The notes under the pieces were generated by a model. It did no database searches. It was not told the DNA's origin and worked only from the letters and a program-made list of their open reading frames with translations. Shown one piece after another: positions 10,855 through 19,224 of a stretch of 64,000 bases of DNA; the stretch's first letter is position 1; every line of letters begins with the position of its first letter. Made by a program: the position numbers and the translations under genes. The DNA is from Suttonella sp. R2A3 (GTDB taxonomy: Bacteria; Pseudomonadota; Gammaproteobacteria; Cardiobacteriales; Cardiobacteriaceae), in contig NZ_CP090975.1 in assembly GCF_021513215.1 (NCBI RefSeq), positions 1,695,001 to 1,759,000 of the forward strand, written 5' to 3'.

Positions 10855-13800
10855 ATGAAAAGAATGTTAATCAATGCCACGCAGCAAGAAGAGCTGCGCG
10901 TGGCGCTTGTCGACGGACAACAACTCTACGATCTCGATATCGAAACGCTGTACTCAACCCAGAAAAAAGCCAATATTTACAAAGGGAAAATTACGCGTAT
11001 CGAGCCATCTTTAGAGGCTGTTTTTGTCGACTACGGCTCACAACGCCATGGTTTTCTACCGTTTAAGGAAATCAGCAAGGAATATCTAACCGGTTCAACG
11101 AACGCCAGCGATCATCAGCCTAGCTTCAAAGATATGATTGAAGTGGGCCAGGAAGTGCTGGTGCAGATCGATAAAGAAGAGCGCGGCAGCAAAGGCGCTG
11201 CGTTAACCACTTATATTTCACTCGCTGGACGTTTTTTGGTGCTAATGCCAAACAATCCACGCGCCGGTGGTGTCTCACGCCGTATCCAAGGCGATGACCG
11301 TAAAGAACTGCGTGATACACTCGATCAACTTGATGTGCCGGACAATGTGGGTGTTATTGTGCGCACCGCTGGTGTCGGGCGTTCACAAGAAGAGCTGCAA
11401 TGGGATCTCGATTTCCTGTTGCAATTGTGGGACGCGATTTCTGAAGAATACGACAAAGCCACGCCACAACGCCTGATTTACCAAGAAAGCAATATTATCG
11501 TGCGCGCTTTGCGAGATTATCTGCGTCCGGATATCGGTCAAATTCTGATTGATGATGAGCGCGTCTATCAGCAGGCCGCTGATTTTATGAATCTGGTCAT
11601 GCCGAGCAATGTGCACAAGCTTAAGCTTTATCAAGACAGCATTCCTCTATTCACCCGCTATCAAATCGAAGGGCAAATCGAATCGGCGTATCAGCGTAAT
11701 GTGCAGTTGCCGAGCGGTGGCGAATTGGTGATTGACTACACCGAAGCGTTGGTGTCGATTGATATTAACTCATCGCGCTCAACCAAAGGTGGCGACATCG
11801 AGGAAACCGCGTACCAAACCAACCTTGAAGCGGCTGATGAGATTGCCCGACAAATGCGTTTGCGCGATTTGGGCGGCTTGTTGGTGATCGATTTTATCGA
11901 TATGAACGCCTCACGCAATCGTAAAGATGTGGAGCAGCGTTTGTATGACGCCACACAAATTGACCGTGCACGCGTGCAAATCGGGCGGATTTCGCGCTTT
12001 GGTTTGCTCGAACTATCACGTCAGCGCCTGCGTCCGTCAATTGATGAGGCGAGTCATCGCGTGTGCCCACGCTGTAAAGGCCAAGGCAGCATTCGTGGCA
12101 TTCAGTCGATGGCGCTGTCTTTGTTGCGTCTGATTGAAGAAGAGGCGATGAAAGACCGTACCCAACGTATTACCGGCGAATTGCCGGTGAGCATTGCTAC
12201 GTATTTGCTTAATGAAAAACGCGCCGCGGTGCGTCAGATCGAGCAGCGTAATAATGTCGAAGTGGTGTTAATGCCGAACGCCAATTTACACACGCCGGAC
12301 TACCATATCACGCGTTTACGCGATGATGAGGTGGGCGAAGATTTAGCGAATACGCCAAGCTATCGTCTGCCGGTACAAAAAGAAAGCGCCGAAGAAAGTG
12401 ATGCGCAAAATACGCAGCCAGTGCGTGAGCAGGCCGCTGTGCAAGGGGTGGTACCGAAAGTACCATTGCCTGTGGCGGCGCAAAGCAAACCAGATGCGAC
12501 GAGCAAAAAAGGCTTATCCGCGCTGTTTTCGAAAGTGGTGGCGTTATTCAAAGACGATGTGGTTTCAGATAAACAAGCGGCAGCGAAAGAACTCGCAGAC
12601 GAACAATCAAACAACCAAGAACGTCAATCGCGCAACAATAACCGTTCACGCAATGGTGGTCGTTCGCGCAATAATCGTCAGAAAAACCGCGACGATAACC
12701 GCCAGGACAACCGTCAAGATAATCGCCAGGATCAAGGCCGTCAGCAAAAATCACAAAACGACGATAAAGGCCAGAAAGACGCGCAGAAAAACGACAAATC
12801 GTCGAATAAACAGGCGCAGAATGGCAAAAACCGTGATGACCAACAAAATGGTCGCAATAAACAGCAGCAGCGCAAGCAAGACAATCAACAAGAGCGTCGA
12901 CAGAATCGCAAAGCTGCTGCCCAAGAAGCGGCCAAAGACGAAGTGAATCCAAGCATTGAAGAGCTCACGAATCCGCCGAGCGAAATCAACGGACGCGAAG
13001 TGCGTAAAGGGCGTCCTCGTGATATCCATGCGGTGCGTGGTCAAGGCAAAGCCGATTATCAGGCCGCGCCTGAGGATGGCTTAGGAAACGAGCAAGCTGC
13101 TGTAGAGCAGCAGCCAGCAAAGGCACAGAAGCAAGAAAAGCCACGCCCTGAACAGCCACCAGTGAAACAGGATGCGCCAGGAATGGTCGCGATGCTCAAT
13201 GATGCACCGAAGAAGGACGTAGCAGCAAAGGCCGAGGACAAACCTGCTGAAACCGCACAAGCCGAGAAGCCTAAAGCGCAAGCAGCAAAGGTTGAAAAAA
13301 CGGAAGCGCCAAAGGTGAATCAAAGCGCGGACACTCAATCAGAAGCTAAACCTGAGGCTAAGTTAGACGCCAAACCTGCGCCAGCGAGTGATAAACAACC
13401 CGCTAAAACAGTCACCGCTAAAGCTTCAGAAAACCCATTAACGGCGTTACCTGGCTTGGGACAAAGTATCTGGTTTGATAATATCCATCGCCGCATGCTG
13501 GCCGATGGTGAATTAACTGCGATGATCAAAGCAGACGATTTGCGCGGGGTCACTTCTAACCCGGCGATTTTCCAAAAAGCGATGAGCGATGGGGATGCCT
13601 ACGATGCCGGCTTAAAAGCCTGGTTGGCGGCTAATGAAGCGGATCCGCGTGAGGCGTTCTTTGCGCTCGCGATTGAGGATATTCAGCAAGCCTGTGATCA
13701 GATGAAACCGGTGTATGAGAAAACCGATGGTACCGATGGTATGGTTTCCTTGGAAGTTTCCCCAGATATCGCACACGATGCGGATAAGACCGTGGCCGAA

Positions 13801-14550
13801 GCGTTAGCGCTGCATAAGCGCGTGGCGCGTGAGAATGTGATGATTAAAGTGCCGGGGACTGAAGCAGGTTTGCAAGCAATTAGTGCACTCACCGCTGCTG
13901 GGCTGAACATCAACGTCACCTTGTTATTCTCGGTAGCGCGTTATCAGGCAGTGCTTGAGGCCTACATTGACGGCTTGAAGCAGCGTGTGGCTGATGGGAA
14001 GTCGATTGATATGGTGCGTTCGGTAGCAAGCTTCTTCGTTAGCCGTGTCGATAGCAAAGTCGATGATGCGTTAGGCGAGGAACACGCTGGCTTGCGTGGT
14101 CGCGCCGCGATCGCTAATGCACAATTGGCTTATGCGTATTATCTTGAGCGCATCAGCCATGATGATTGGTTGGTGCTTGCGCAGAAAGGCGCAGCAGTGC
14201 AGCGTTTGTTGTGGGCCTCTACCGGTACGAAAAACCCGAACTATTCGGATGTACGCTATGTCGACCAATTAATTGGCGCGGATACGGTCAATACCGTTCC
14301 ACCTGCCACTTACGCGGCATTTAAAGATCATGGTAAAGCAGCGAACACGCTATTGCGCGATATCGACAAAGCGCCTGAAGTCATGCAAGCGGTAGCCGAT
14401 GCTGGGGTTGATGTGGCGTTAATTACCGCTGATTTAGAACGCGAAGGTGTGGCGCAATTTGAAGCAGCATTTGCTGATTTGCTCGCCTCTTTGCAGAAAA
14501 AAATCGATTCATTGCAGCCGGTAGAAGAAACGGCAAATAACGATGAATAA
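10855..14550 (+). CDS. rne: Ribonuclease E fused to a complete transaldolase
   Basis: One uninterrupted 1231-aa frame. Residues 1-510 are the RNase E catalytic half: S1 domain about 36-125, 5'-sensor Arg-Thr at 170-171, catalytic D303 and D346, and zinc-link C404/C407, matching E. coli numbering. Residues 551-567 form an amphipathic helix like the membrane-targeting segment. About 570-860 is a disordered linker, first Asn/Arg/Gln-rich, then Lys/Ala/Glu/Pro-rich. Residues 862-1220 are a full-length transaldolase of the plant/mycobacterial-like type, with WFDN (D875), SNPAIF, SLEVSP (E967) and Schiff-base K998 in MIKVPGTEAG. The ATG at 10855 is preferred over the in-frame 10825 because AGGA lies 10 nt upstream and the protein then begins MKRMLINATQ like other RNase E. 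It overlaps ycaR by 8 nt. Confidence 0.95.
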   Translation: MKRMLINATQQEELRVALVDGQQLYDLDIETLYSTQKKANIYKGKITRIEPSLEAVFVDYGSQRHGFLPFKEISKEYLTGSTNASDHQPSFKDMIEVGQEVLVQIDKEERGSKGAALTTYISLAGRFLVLMPNNPRAGGVSRRIQGDDRKELRDTLDQLDVPDNVGVIVRTAGVGRSQEELQWDLDFLLQLWDAISEEYDKATPQRLIYQESNIIVRALRDYLRPDIGQILIDDERVYQQAADFMNLVMPSNVHKLKLYQDSIPLFTRYQIEGQIESAYQRNVQLPSGGELVIDYTEALVSIDINSSRSTKGGDIEETAYQTNLEAADEIARQMRLRDLGGLLVIDFIDMNASRNRKDVEQRLYDATQIDRARVQIGRISRFGLLELSRQRLRPSIDEASHRVCPRCKGQGSIRGIQSMALSLLRLIEEEAMKDRTQRITGELPVSIATYLLNEKRAAVRQIEQRNNVEVVLMPNANLHTPDYHITRLRDDEVGEDLANTPSYRLPVQKESAEESDAQNTQPVREQAAVQGVVPKVPLPVAAQSKPDATSKKGLSALFSKVVALFKDDVVSDKQAAAKELADEQSNNQERQSRNNNRSRNGGRSRNNRQKNRDDNRQDNRQDNRQDQGRQQKSQNDDKGQKDAQKNDKSSNKQAQNGKNRDDQQNGRNKQQQRKQDNQQERRQNRKAAAQEAAKDEVNPSIEELTNPPSEINGREVRKGRPRDIHAVRGQGKADYQAAPEDGLGNEQAAVEQQPAKAQKQEKPRPEQPPVKQDAPGMVAMLNDAPKKDVAAKAEDKPAETAQAEKPKAQAAKVEKTEAPKVNQSADTQSEAKPEAKLDAKPAPASDKQPAKTVTAKASENPLTALPGLGQSIWFDNIHRRMLADGELTAMIKADDLRGVTSNPAIFQKAMSDGDAYDAGLKAWLAANEADPREAFFALAIEDIQQACDQMKPVYEKTDGTDGMVSLEVSPDIAHDADKTVAEALALHKRVARENVMIKVPGTEAGLQAISALTAAGLNINVTLLFSVARYQAVLEAYIDGLKQRVADGKSIDMVRSVASFFVSRVDSKVDDALGEEHAGLRGRAAIANAQLAYAYYLERISHDDWLVLAQKGAAVQRLLWASTGTKNPNYSDVRYVDQLIGADTVNTVPPATYAAFKDHGKAANTLLRDIDKAPEVMQAVADAGVDVALITADLEREGVAQFEAAFADLLASLQKKIDSLQPVEETANNDE

Positions 14551-14722
14551 GCAACTCCTTGCCACCTTGCGCTGCCCAATCACTGGGCAGTCGCTGGTGC
14601 AACGCGATGCTGAGCCAGACTTCCTTTATACCGCTGATGGGGCGTATCGCTACCCGTTAGAAAACGGAATCGCACTGTTGCTCGCTGAATATGGCGAAGC
14701 GCTGTCGTCTCAGGAAAGTTAG
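14543..14722 (+). CDS. ycaR: Trm112-like small protein, YcaR/UPF0434 family
   Basis: A 59-aa reading frame beginning MNKQLLATLRCPITGQSL and ending just before kdsB. RCPITGQSL, YPLENGIALLL and the position before kdsB match YcaR, a Trm112-like family. Only one of the usual zinc cysteines (C11) is present, as in many gammaproteobacterial YcaR. It overlaps the rne-tal stop by 8 nt. In E. coli ycaR sits between lpxK and kdsB; here lpxK is absent and rne takes the upstream place. Confidence 0.85.
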   Translation: MNKQLLATLRCPITGQSLVQRDAEPDFLYTADGAYRYPLENGIALLLAEYGEALSSQES

Positions 14723-14724
14723 CT

Positions 14725-15480
14725 ATGGATAAGACGGACGCGGTGGTGGTCATTCCGGCGCGTTTTGCCGCCAGTCGCTTGCCGGGTAAGCCTTTACGCG
14801 AGATTGCTGGTGTGCCGATGATTCGTCGCACTGCCTTACAAGCGTTAAAAAGCGGTTTGCCGGTGTGGGTCGCTTATGACGATACACGGATTGCAGCAGC
14901 GCTCGATGGCGTGGACGTTAGCTTGGCAGCCACACGTGAAGATCACGACAATGGCAGCGAGCGCTTAAGCGAAGTGGTGACTAACGAAGCCTGGGATGAT
15001 GAGCAAATTGTCGTGAATGTGCAGGGCGATGAACCGTTGCTGCCGCCTGCGCTCATCGCGCGAGTGGCAGAAACATTAGCTGCTGCTCCATGGGCAGGCG
15101 TGGCAACGCTTGCCGCGCCATTTGACGCAGCGCATTCACCCGCTGCGGCGACCGCGGTTAAGGTGGTGTGTGATCGGCAAGGCCGCGCGCTGTATTTCAG
15201 TCGCAGCGCGATTCCGTATGTGCGTGATGCTGATGGGGTGAGCGGCGATTTTCCGTATTTACGCCATATTGGCATTTACGCGTATCGCGTGAGCGTGCTT
15301 AAGCGCTATCCCAGCCTGTGTAAAACCCCGTTAGAACAAGCAGAAAAACTCGAACAACTGCGTTTTATCGAACACGGTATCGATGTGGCTGTGGGTGTGG
15401 TTGATGAAGTGCCTCCGCCGGGTGTGGATTGCGAAGAAGATATCCAACGCGTTGAAGCGGTACTCGCCAGCGCACGTTAA
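14725..15480 (+). CDS. kdsB: 3-deoxy-manno-octulosonate cytidylyltransferase (CMP-KDO synthetase)
   Basis: A 251-aa enzyme activating KDO with CTP for lipopolysaccharide inner core. The N-terminal IPARFAASRLPGKPL is the cytidylyltransferase signature; NVQGDEPLLP and YFSRSAIPY are conserved KdsB motifs. AGGAA (14712-14716) sits 8 nt before the ATG, inside the end of ycaR. Its presence implies a Gram-negative outer membrane with KDO. Confidence 0.96.
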   Translation: MDKTDAVVVIPARFAASRLPGKPLREIAGVPMIRRTALQALKSGLPVWVAYDDTRIAAALDGVDVSLAATREDHDNGSERLSEVVTNEAWDDEQIVVNVQGDEPLLPPALIARVAETLAAAPWAGVATLAAPFDAAHSPAAATAVKVVCDRQGRALYFSRSAIPYVRDADGVSGDFPYLRHIGIYAYRVSVLKRYPSLCKTPLEQAEKLEQLRFIEHGIDVAVGVVDEVPPPGVDCEEDIQRVEAVLASAR

Positions 15481-15489
15481 GGTGCGCCG

Positions 15490-17316
15490 ATGAATAGCAA
15501 GCGTCGCTTTGATGCCAATGTTTTTTTAAGCCATGTCTCGACGCTGCCTGGTGTGTACCAGATGCGAGACGATGAGGGCAAAGTGCTTTATGTGGGTAAG
15601 GCGAAAAACCTGCGCAAACGCCTGTCGAGCTATTTTCGCAGCAGTGGTTTGTCGGTAAAAACCCAAGCGTTAATGGAACGCGTGGTCGATATTGATACCA
15701 CGATCACCCAAAGCGAAACCGAAGCGCTGATTCTCGAAGGCAATTTAATCAAAGCGCATCGTCCGCGGTTTAATATCTTGTTGCGTGATGATAAATCTTA
15801 TCCCTATATTCACCTCAGCGTACACCGTTTTCCACGCCTGTCTTTTCATCGCGGCGCACGCAAAGAAGGGGAATATTTTGGCCCGTATCCTAATGCGCAG
15901 GCGGCGCGTTATGCGATGGATGTGTTGCAAAAAGTGTTTCGCGTGCGCCAATGCGAGGATAGTTATTTTGCCAATCGTAGCCGACCGTGTTTGCAGTATC
16001 AGATTGAGCGCTGCTATGCGCCGTGTGTCGGCTATATCGATGATGAAGCGTATGCAGAAACGGTACGCCATACCCGTGAATTCTTAAACGGCCGTAGCGA
16101 ACGCTTGCTCGATGAGCTGACCCAGGCGATGAGCGAGGCATCTGAAGCGCAAGCCTATGAACAAGCTGCGATGTTGCGTGATCAGCTGGTGGAGCTGCGC
16201 AAAGTGACGATGAAGCAGCATATGGTCTCAGGTGAGGCGGATGTTGATGTGCTGGCGGTCGCGACCGCATATGGTGCGGCGTGTGTGCAAGTGATGTTTT
16301 ACCGCGACGGGCATAACGTCACCGCACAGGCGTACTTTCCGAAGCTCCCTGAAGCTTCAACCCCACAAGATATTCTCTCTGCCTTTATCACTCAGTTTTA
16401 TCATCAGCGCCGCGCGCCAAAGCAAGTGTTGATAAACACCAAGCTGCGCGAAGCGCCAGTGCTGGCCGAATTTTTGAGCGTGCAATCTGAGCATAAAGTC
16501 AGCTTAACCGATAAACCGCGGGATACACGGCGTAAATGGTTAGAGATGGCCGAAGATAACGCCAAGCAATCGCTAGCGCTGAAATTGGCCGCGAATATGG
16601 CGATGCAACAGCGCTTTGACGCGCTCGCTGAGGCGTTTGCCCTTGACCCGACGCCTGAGCGGATCGAATGCTTTGACATCAGCCACACCCAAGGCGCGCA
16701 AACCGTCGCTTCGTGTGTGGTGTTTGACCAGCGCGGTGCGCTAAAAAGCGATTACCGCCGCTATAACATCAAAGACATCACCCCCGGTGATGATTTTGCG
16801 GCGATGCGCCAAGTGGTCAGCCGTCGTTATAGCAAGATGCAAGCCACAGGGGACGCCGCGAAGCGCCCTGATGTGGTGTTGATTGATGGCGGCAAAGGTC
16901 AGCTGCGTCAGGCGATGGACGTGTTTAACGATTTAGGGATTAGCGATATTTTACTAATCGGCGTGGCAAAAGGGCAGGGGCGTAAAGCCGGTTTGGAGCA
17001 GTTTTGGTTCCCTGATGAGCCAAATCCGCGGATGTTACCGCCCGATAGTCAGGCGATGCAGCTGATTGTACAAATTCGCGACGAAGCGCACCGTTTTGCC
17101 ATCGGTGGGCATCGTCAGGCCAGAGCCAAACAAAGCCGCCGCTCAAGATTAGAGCAAATTCCGGGAATTGGTGCCAAAAGGCGGCAAGCGCTGTTAAAAT
17201 ACTTTGGGGGGCTGACAATGGTTGAGCAGGCAAGCGTTGATGATTTAGCGCGTGTGCCGGGGATTAGCGCAACCTTAGCCCAAGAGATTTACGACAGTTT
17301 ACACGATCAAGGATAA
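15490..17316 (+). CDS. uvrC: Excinuclease ABC subunit C
   Basis: A 608-aa nucleotide-excision-repair nuclease that makes both incisions with UvrB. The GIY-YIG 3'-incision domain is at about 15-100 (PGVYQM, VLYVGKAKNLRKR). The UVR motif is near 205-240. The RNase H-like 5'-incision domain has FDISHTQG and VLIDGGKGQL. Tandem helix-hairpin-helix motifs (IPGIGAKRRQALL) close the protein. It precedes pgsA by 4 nt, as in E. coli. Confidence 0.97.
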   Translation: MNSKRRFDANVFLSHVSTLPGVYQMRDDEGKVLYVGKAKNLRKRLSSYFRSSGLSVKTQALMERVVDIDTTITQSETEALILEGNLIKAHRPRFNILLRDDKSYPYIHLSVHRFPRLSFHRGARKEGEYFGPYPNAQAARYAMDVLQKVFRVRQCEDSYFANRSRPCLQYQIERCYAPCVGYIDDEAYAETVRHTREFLNGRSERLLDELTQAMSEASEAQAYEQAAMLRDQLVELRKVTMKQHMVSGEADVDVLAVATAYGAACVQVMFYRDGHNVTAQAYFPKLPEASTPQDILSAFITQFYHQRRAPKQVLINTKLREAPVLAEFLSVQSEHKVSLTDKPRDTRRKWLEMAEDNAKQSLALKLAANMAMQQRFDALAEAFALDPTPERIECFDISHTQGAQTVASCVVFDQRGALKSDYRRYNIKDITPGDDFAAMRQVVSRRYSKMQATGDAAKRPDVVLIDGGKGQLRQAMDVFNDLGISDILLIGVAKGQGRKAGLEQFWFPDEPNPRMLPPDSQAMQLIVQIRDEAHRFAIGGHRQARAKQSRRSRLEQIPGIGAKRRQALLKYFGGLTMVEQASVDDLARVPGISATLAQEIYDSLHDQG

Positions 17317-17320
17317 CACC

Positions 17321-17881
17321 ATGCTCACGATGCCCGGCCTCGCCATGAAGCTGACCAAAGCGCGAATAGTGATGATTCCGTTGTTTATTTTCCTGTTTTA
17401 TGTGCATCCGGATGTGCTGGGAAAATGGCCGGCGCTGATTGTTTATGCGTTGGCGTGTATCACTGATTATTTCGATGGCTACCTGGCGAGACGTAACAAA
17501 GAATCGAGCCCACTTGGGGCCTTTCTCGATCCGGTCGCAGATAAGCTGATGGTTGCCGCGGTGCTGATTGTCGTGCTTCAAAGTCGACCTGAATGGTGGC
17601 TGATGATCTGTACCCTGATTGTTATTGGTCGTGAAATCTGGATTTCTGCGCTACGCGAATGGATGGCAGCGCTCAATTTACGCAATATCGTTGCTGTATC
17701 GAACATCGGCAAATGGAAAACCACCGCGCAAATGTTCGCGCTCGGCTTTTTAATCTATCAAGACGATTTTCTCGGTTTCCCAATTTGGCAAATTGGCCAG
17801 GTGCTGATGCTGATTGCCGCCGTGCTTACCGTGCTGTCAATGTGGAAATACACCGCTGCTGCGCTGGCTTATTTGAAATAA
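17321..17881 (+). CDS. pgsA: CDP-diacylglycerol-glycerol-3-phosphate 3-phosphatidyltransferase
   Basis: A 186-aa integral membrane enzyme making phosphatidylglycerophosphate from CDP-diacylglycerol. The CDP-alcohol phosphotransferase motif D-x2-DG-x2-AR-x8-G-x3-D-x3-D is intact at about 49-75 (DYFDGYLARR ... GAFLDPVADK). Several hydrophobic helices follow. The ATG at 17321 has AAGG upstream; M4 or M9 are possible alternatives. In E. coli a tRNA cluster follows; here an AT-rich island does. Confidence 0.95.
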   Translation: MLTMPGLAMKLTKARIVMIPLFIFLFYVHPDVLGKWPALIVYALACITDYFDGYLARRNKESSPLGAFLDPVADKLMVAAVLIVVLQSRPEWWLMICTLIVIGREIWISALREWMAALNLRNIVAVSNIGKWKTTAQMFALGFLIYQDDFLGFPIWQIGQVLMLIAAVLTVLSMWKYTAAALAYLK

Positions 17882-18015
17882 TGCATGTATTGGCGAATAT
17901 AGCTGAGGAATCTGTGCTTGCCCATTTTCCCAGCTTGTGATAATTTCAACTTATTGGCATCCATACTTATAGAACTGATTAACAGTTATGTACTAGTTCA
18001 ATAAGGACAATTTGC

Positions 18016-18066
18016 ATGCTTATTCTTCTGGAAGTAAATAACATTCTTAAGGAAGGTTCAGAATGA
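18016..18066 (+). CDS. Possible 16-aa leader or remnant peptide
   Basis: ATG preceded by AAGGA with 9-nt spacing encodes MLILLEVNNILKEGSE and stops in an ATGA overlap with the next tiny frame. It may be a leader peptide, a fragment of a lost gene, or chance. No family is recognised. Confidence 0.2.
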   Translation: MLILLEVNNILKEGSE

Positions 18067-18116
18067 AATCTATAGATTGCATTTATAAGCTCAAAAATTT
18101 CTCACTAAGATATTAG
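18063..18116 (+). CDS. Possible 17-aa peptide coupled to the preceding micro-frame
   Basis: It starts at the ATGA overlap with GGAAGG 6-7 nt upstream and encodes MKSIDCIYKLKNFSLRY. It ends 24 nt before the protease start. No homology is recognised; chance is a real possibility. Confidence 0.18.
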   Translation: MKSIDCIYKLKNFSLRY

Positions 18117-18140
18117 TTATATGCGTGAATAAGCTATTAG

Positions 18141-19040
18141 ATGTTATCGAAAAAAAATAAGTTAATGATCACAAAAAAAACATTAGATAAATACGATGGA
18201 CATGTAATTCTGTACTATGGCGGAATTTCGAGAGAAGGATATCAGAAATTATCTGGCGCACTAGAACGTATTGAAGAAAAGAAAAAGAAAGTCTGTCTTG
18301 TATTGATTACATATGGTGGTGATCCTGATCCGGGTTATAGAATTGCAAGAGCGTTAAAACATCATTTTCACGAAGTTGAAATATTAATTCCTGATATATG
18401 TAAATCTGCGGGTACACTTATTTGCATCGGGGCAAATAAATTGATATTTGGTGATCGGGGTGAACTGGGTCCACTTGATATTCAACTATCAAAACCTGAT
18501 GAAATTTTTGAAAGTATGTCAGGGCTGGATATAATTCAAGCGCTGAATGCACTGGAAAATCAGGTTCTAGGAGCCTTTCGGCGCTATCTCATGGATATAC
18601 GAGACGGGAGTAGACTAAGAACAAAATTGGCGGCTGATATTGCAACTAAACTTGCTAGTGGCTTTATTTCACCAATGTCATCTAAAATAGACCCAGTAAC
18701 TCTAGGGGAGCATCAAAGGGCAATGCAAATTGCATATGACTATGGCGAAAGATTAAACAGCGTTACTAATTCATTAAAACCTGATTCACTTATCAAGTTG
18801 ATTAGTGGATATCCTTCTCACAGCTTTGTAATAGATCGGAAAGAAGCATCTACATTATTTAGCGAGGTTGAGGCACCTGATGAAAGTACCGTAGAACTGT
18901 ATGAGTGGGCATTGTGTTTATTACCAAATGTTCCATACCCACAATCTCCTATGGTGTTAAATTTGGTGGACTTTGTTGAAAATACTAATGCAGTTGAAGA
19001 ACAACAAGATATACAGAAAGGTGATATAAATGAAGATTGA
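18141..19040 (+). CDS. SDH-family Clp-fold serine protease (SppA/ClpP-like)
   Basis: A 299-aa soluble protein without signal peptide or membrane helix. YGGDPDPGYRIARAL (58-72) resembles the oxyanion-loop region of Clp-fold proteases. CKSAGTLICIGANKL (87-101) carries the likely nucleophile Ser89, and GELGPLDIQ (107-115) matches the LGPIDPQ motif of the serine dehydrogenase proteinase (SDH) family. The C-terminal part is less conserved. A, T and Lys/Ile-rich codon use differs sharply from pgsA and recG, suggesting transfer. An in-frame TAG lies immediately before the ATG, and no good ribosome site is visible; M9 at 18165 is an alternative start. The substrate is unknown. Confidence 0.75.
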   Translation: MLSKKNKLMITKKTLDKYDGHVILYYGGISREGYQKLSGALERIEEKKKKVCLVLITYGGDPDPGYRIARALKHHFHEVEILIPDICKSAGTLICIGANKLIFGDRGELGPLDIQLSKPDEIFESMSGLDIIQALNALENQVLGAFRRYLMDIRDGSRLRTKLAADIATKLASGFISPMSSKIDPVTLGEHQRAMQIAYDYGERLNSVTNSLKPDSLIKLISGYPSHSFVIDRKEASTLFSEVEAPDESTVELYEWALCLLPNVPYPQSPMVLNLVDFVENTNAVEEQQDIQKGDINED

Positions 19041-19224
19041 ACAGCTGATGAGTCAGGAATTACTGGAAAAAATGGAGGGATTGTTGAAATGTCAGAATAG
19101 TCGAGCCCAAGAGATGGCAATGCTAGTTCAGTCGCAAGCAGATAAACAGTTAACACGAAATATACAAAAATCTCGGACTCAATCCGTAGCGCACATAACA
19201 AGTCAAATCGCTCGGATGAGCTAA
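19030..19224 (+). CDS. Small protein encoded with the SDH-family protease
   Basis: A 64-aa protein, MKIEQLMSQELLEKMEGLL..., overlapping the protease end by 11 nt, with GGTGAT just upstream of its ATG. It is Gln/Met/Leu-rich and probably helical or coiled-coil. No cysteine pairs, signal peptide or known domain are seen. The tight overlap implies coexpression; an adaptor, inhibitor or substrate role for the protease is inference only. Confidence 0.5.
   Translation: MKIEQLMSQELLEKMEGLLKCQNSRAQEMAMLVQSQADKQLTRNIQKSRTQSVAHITSQIARMS

Larger units (their letters stand above)
17882..18140. other. AT-rich gap at the left edge of the accessory island
   Basis: About 260 nt, clearly richer in A/T than flanking DNA. 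It holds no conserved gene and no tRNA. Two tiny linked frames (18016-18066 and 18063-18116) are listed separately. Confidence 0.5.

Noticed and set aside
13400-13440. Possibility that rne and tal are two genes joined by a missed stop
   Set aside because: The frame is continuous and no ATG or ribosome site stands at the domain boundary; an assembly error remains possible but is not supported by the sequence.
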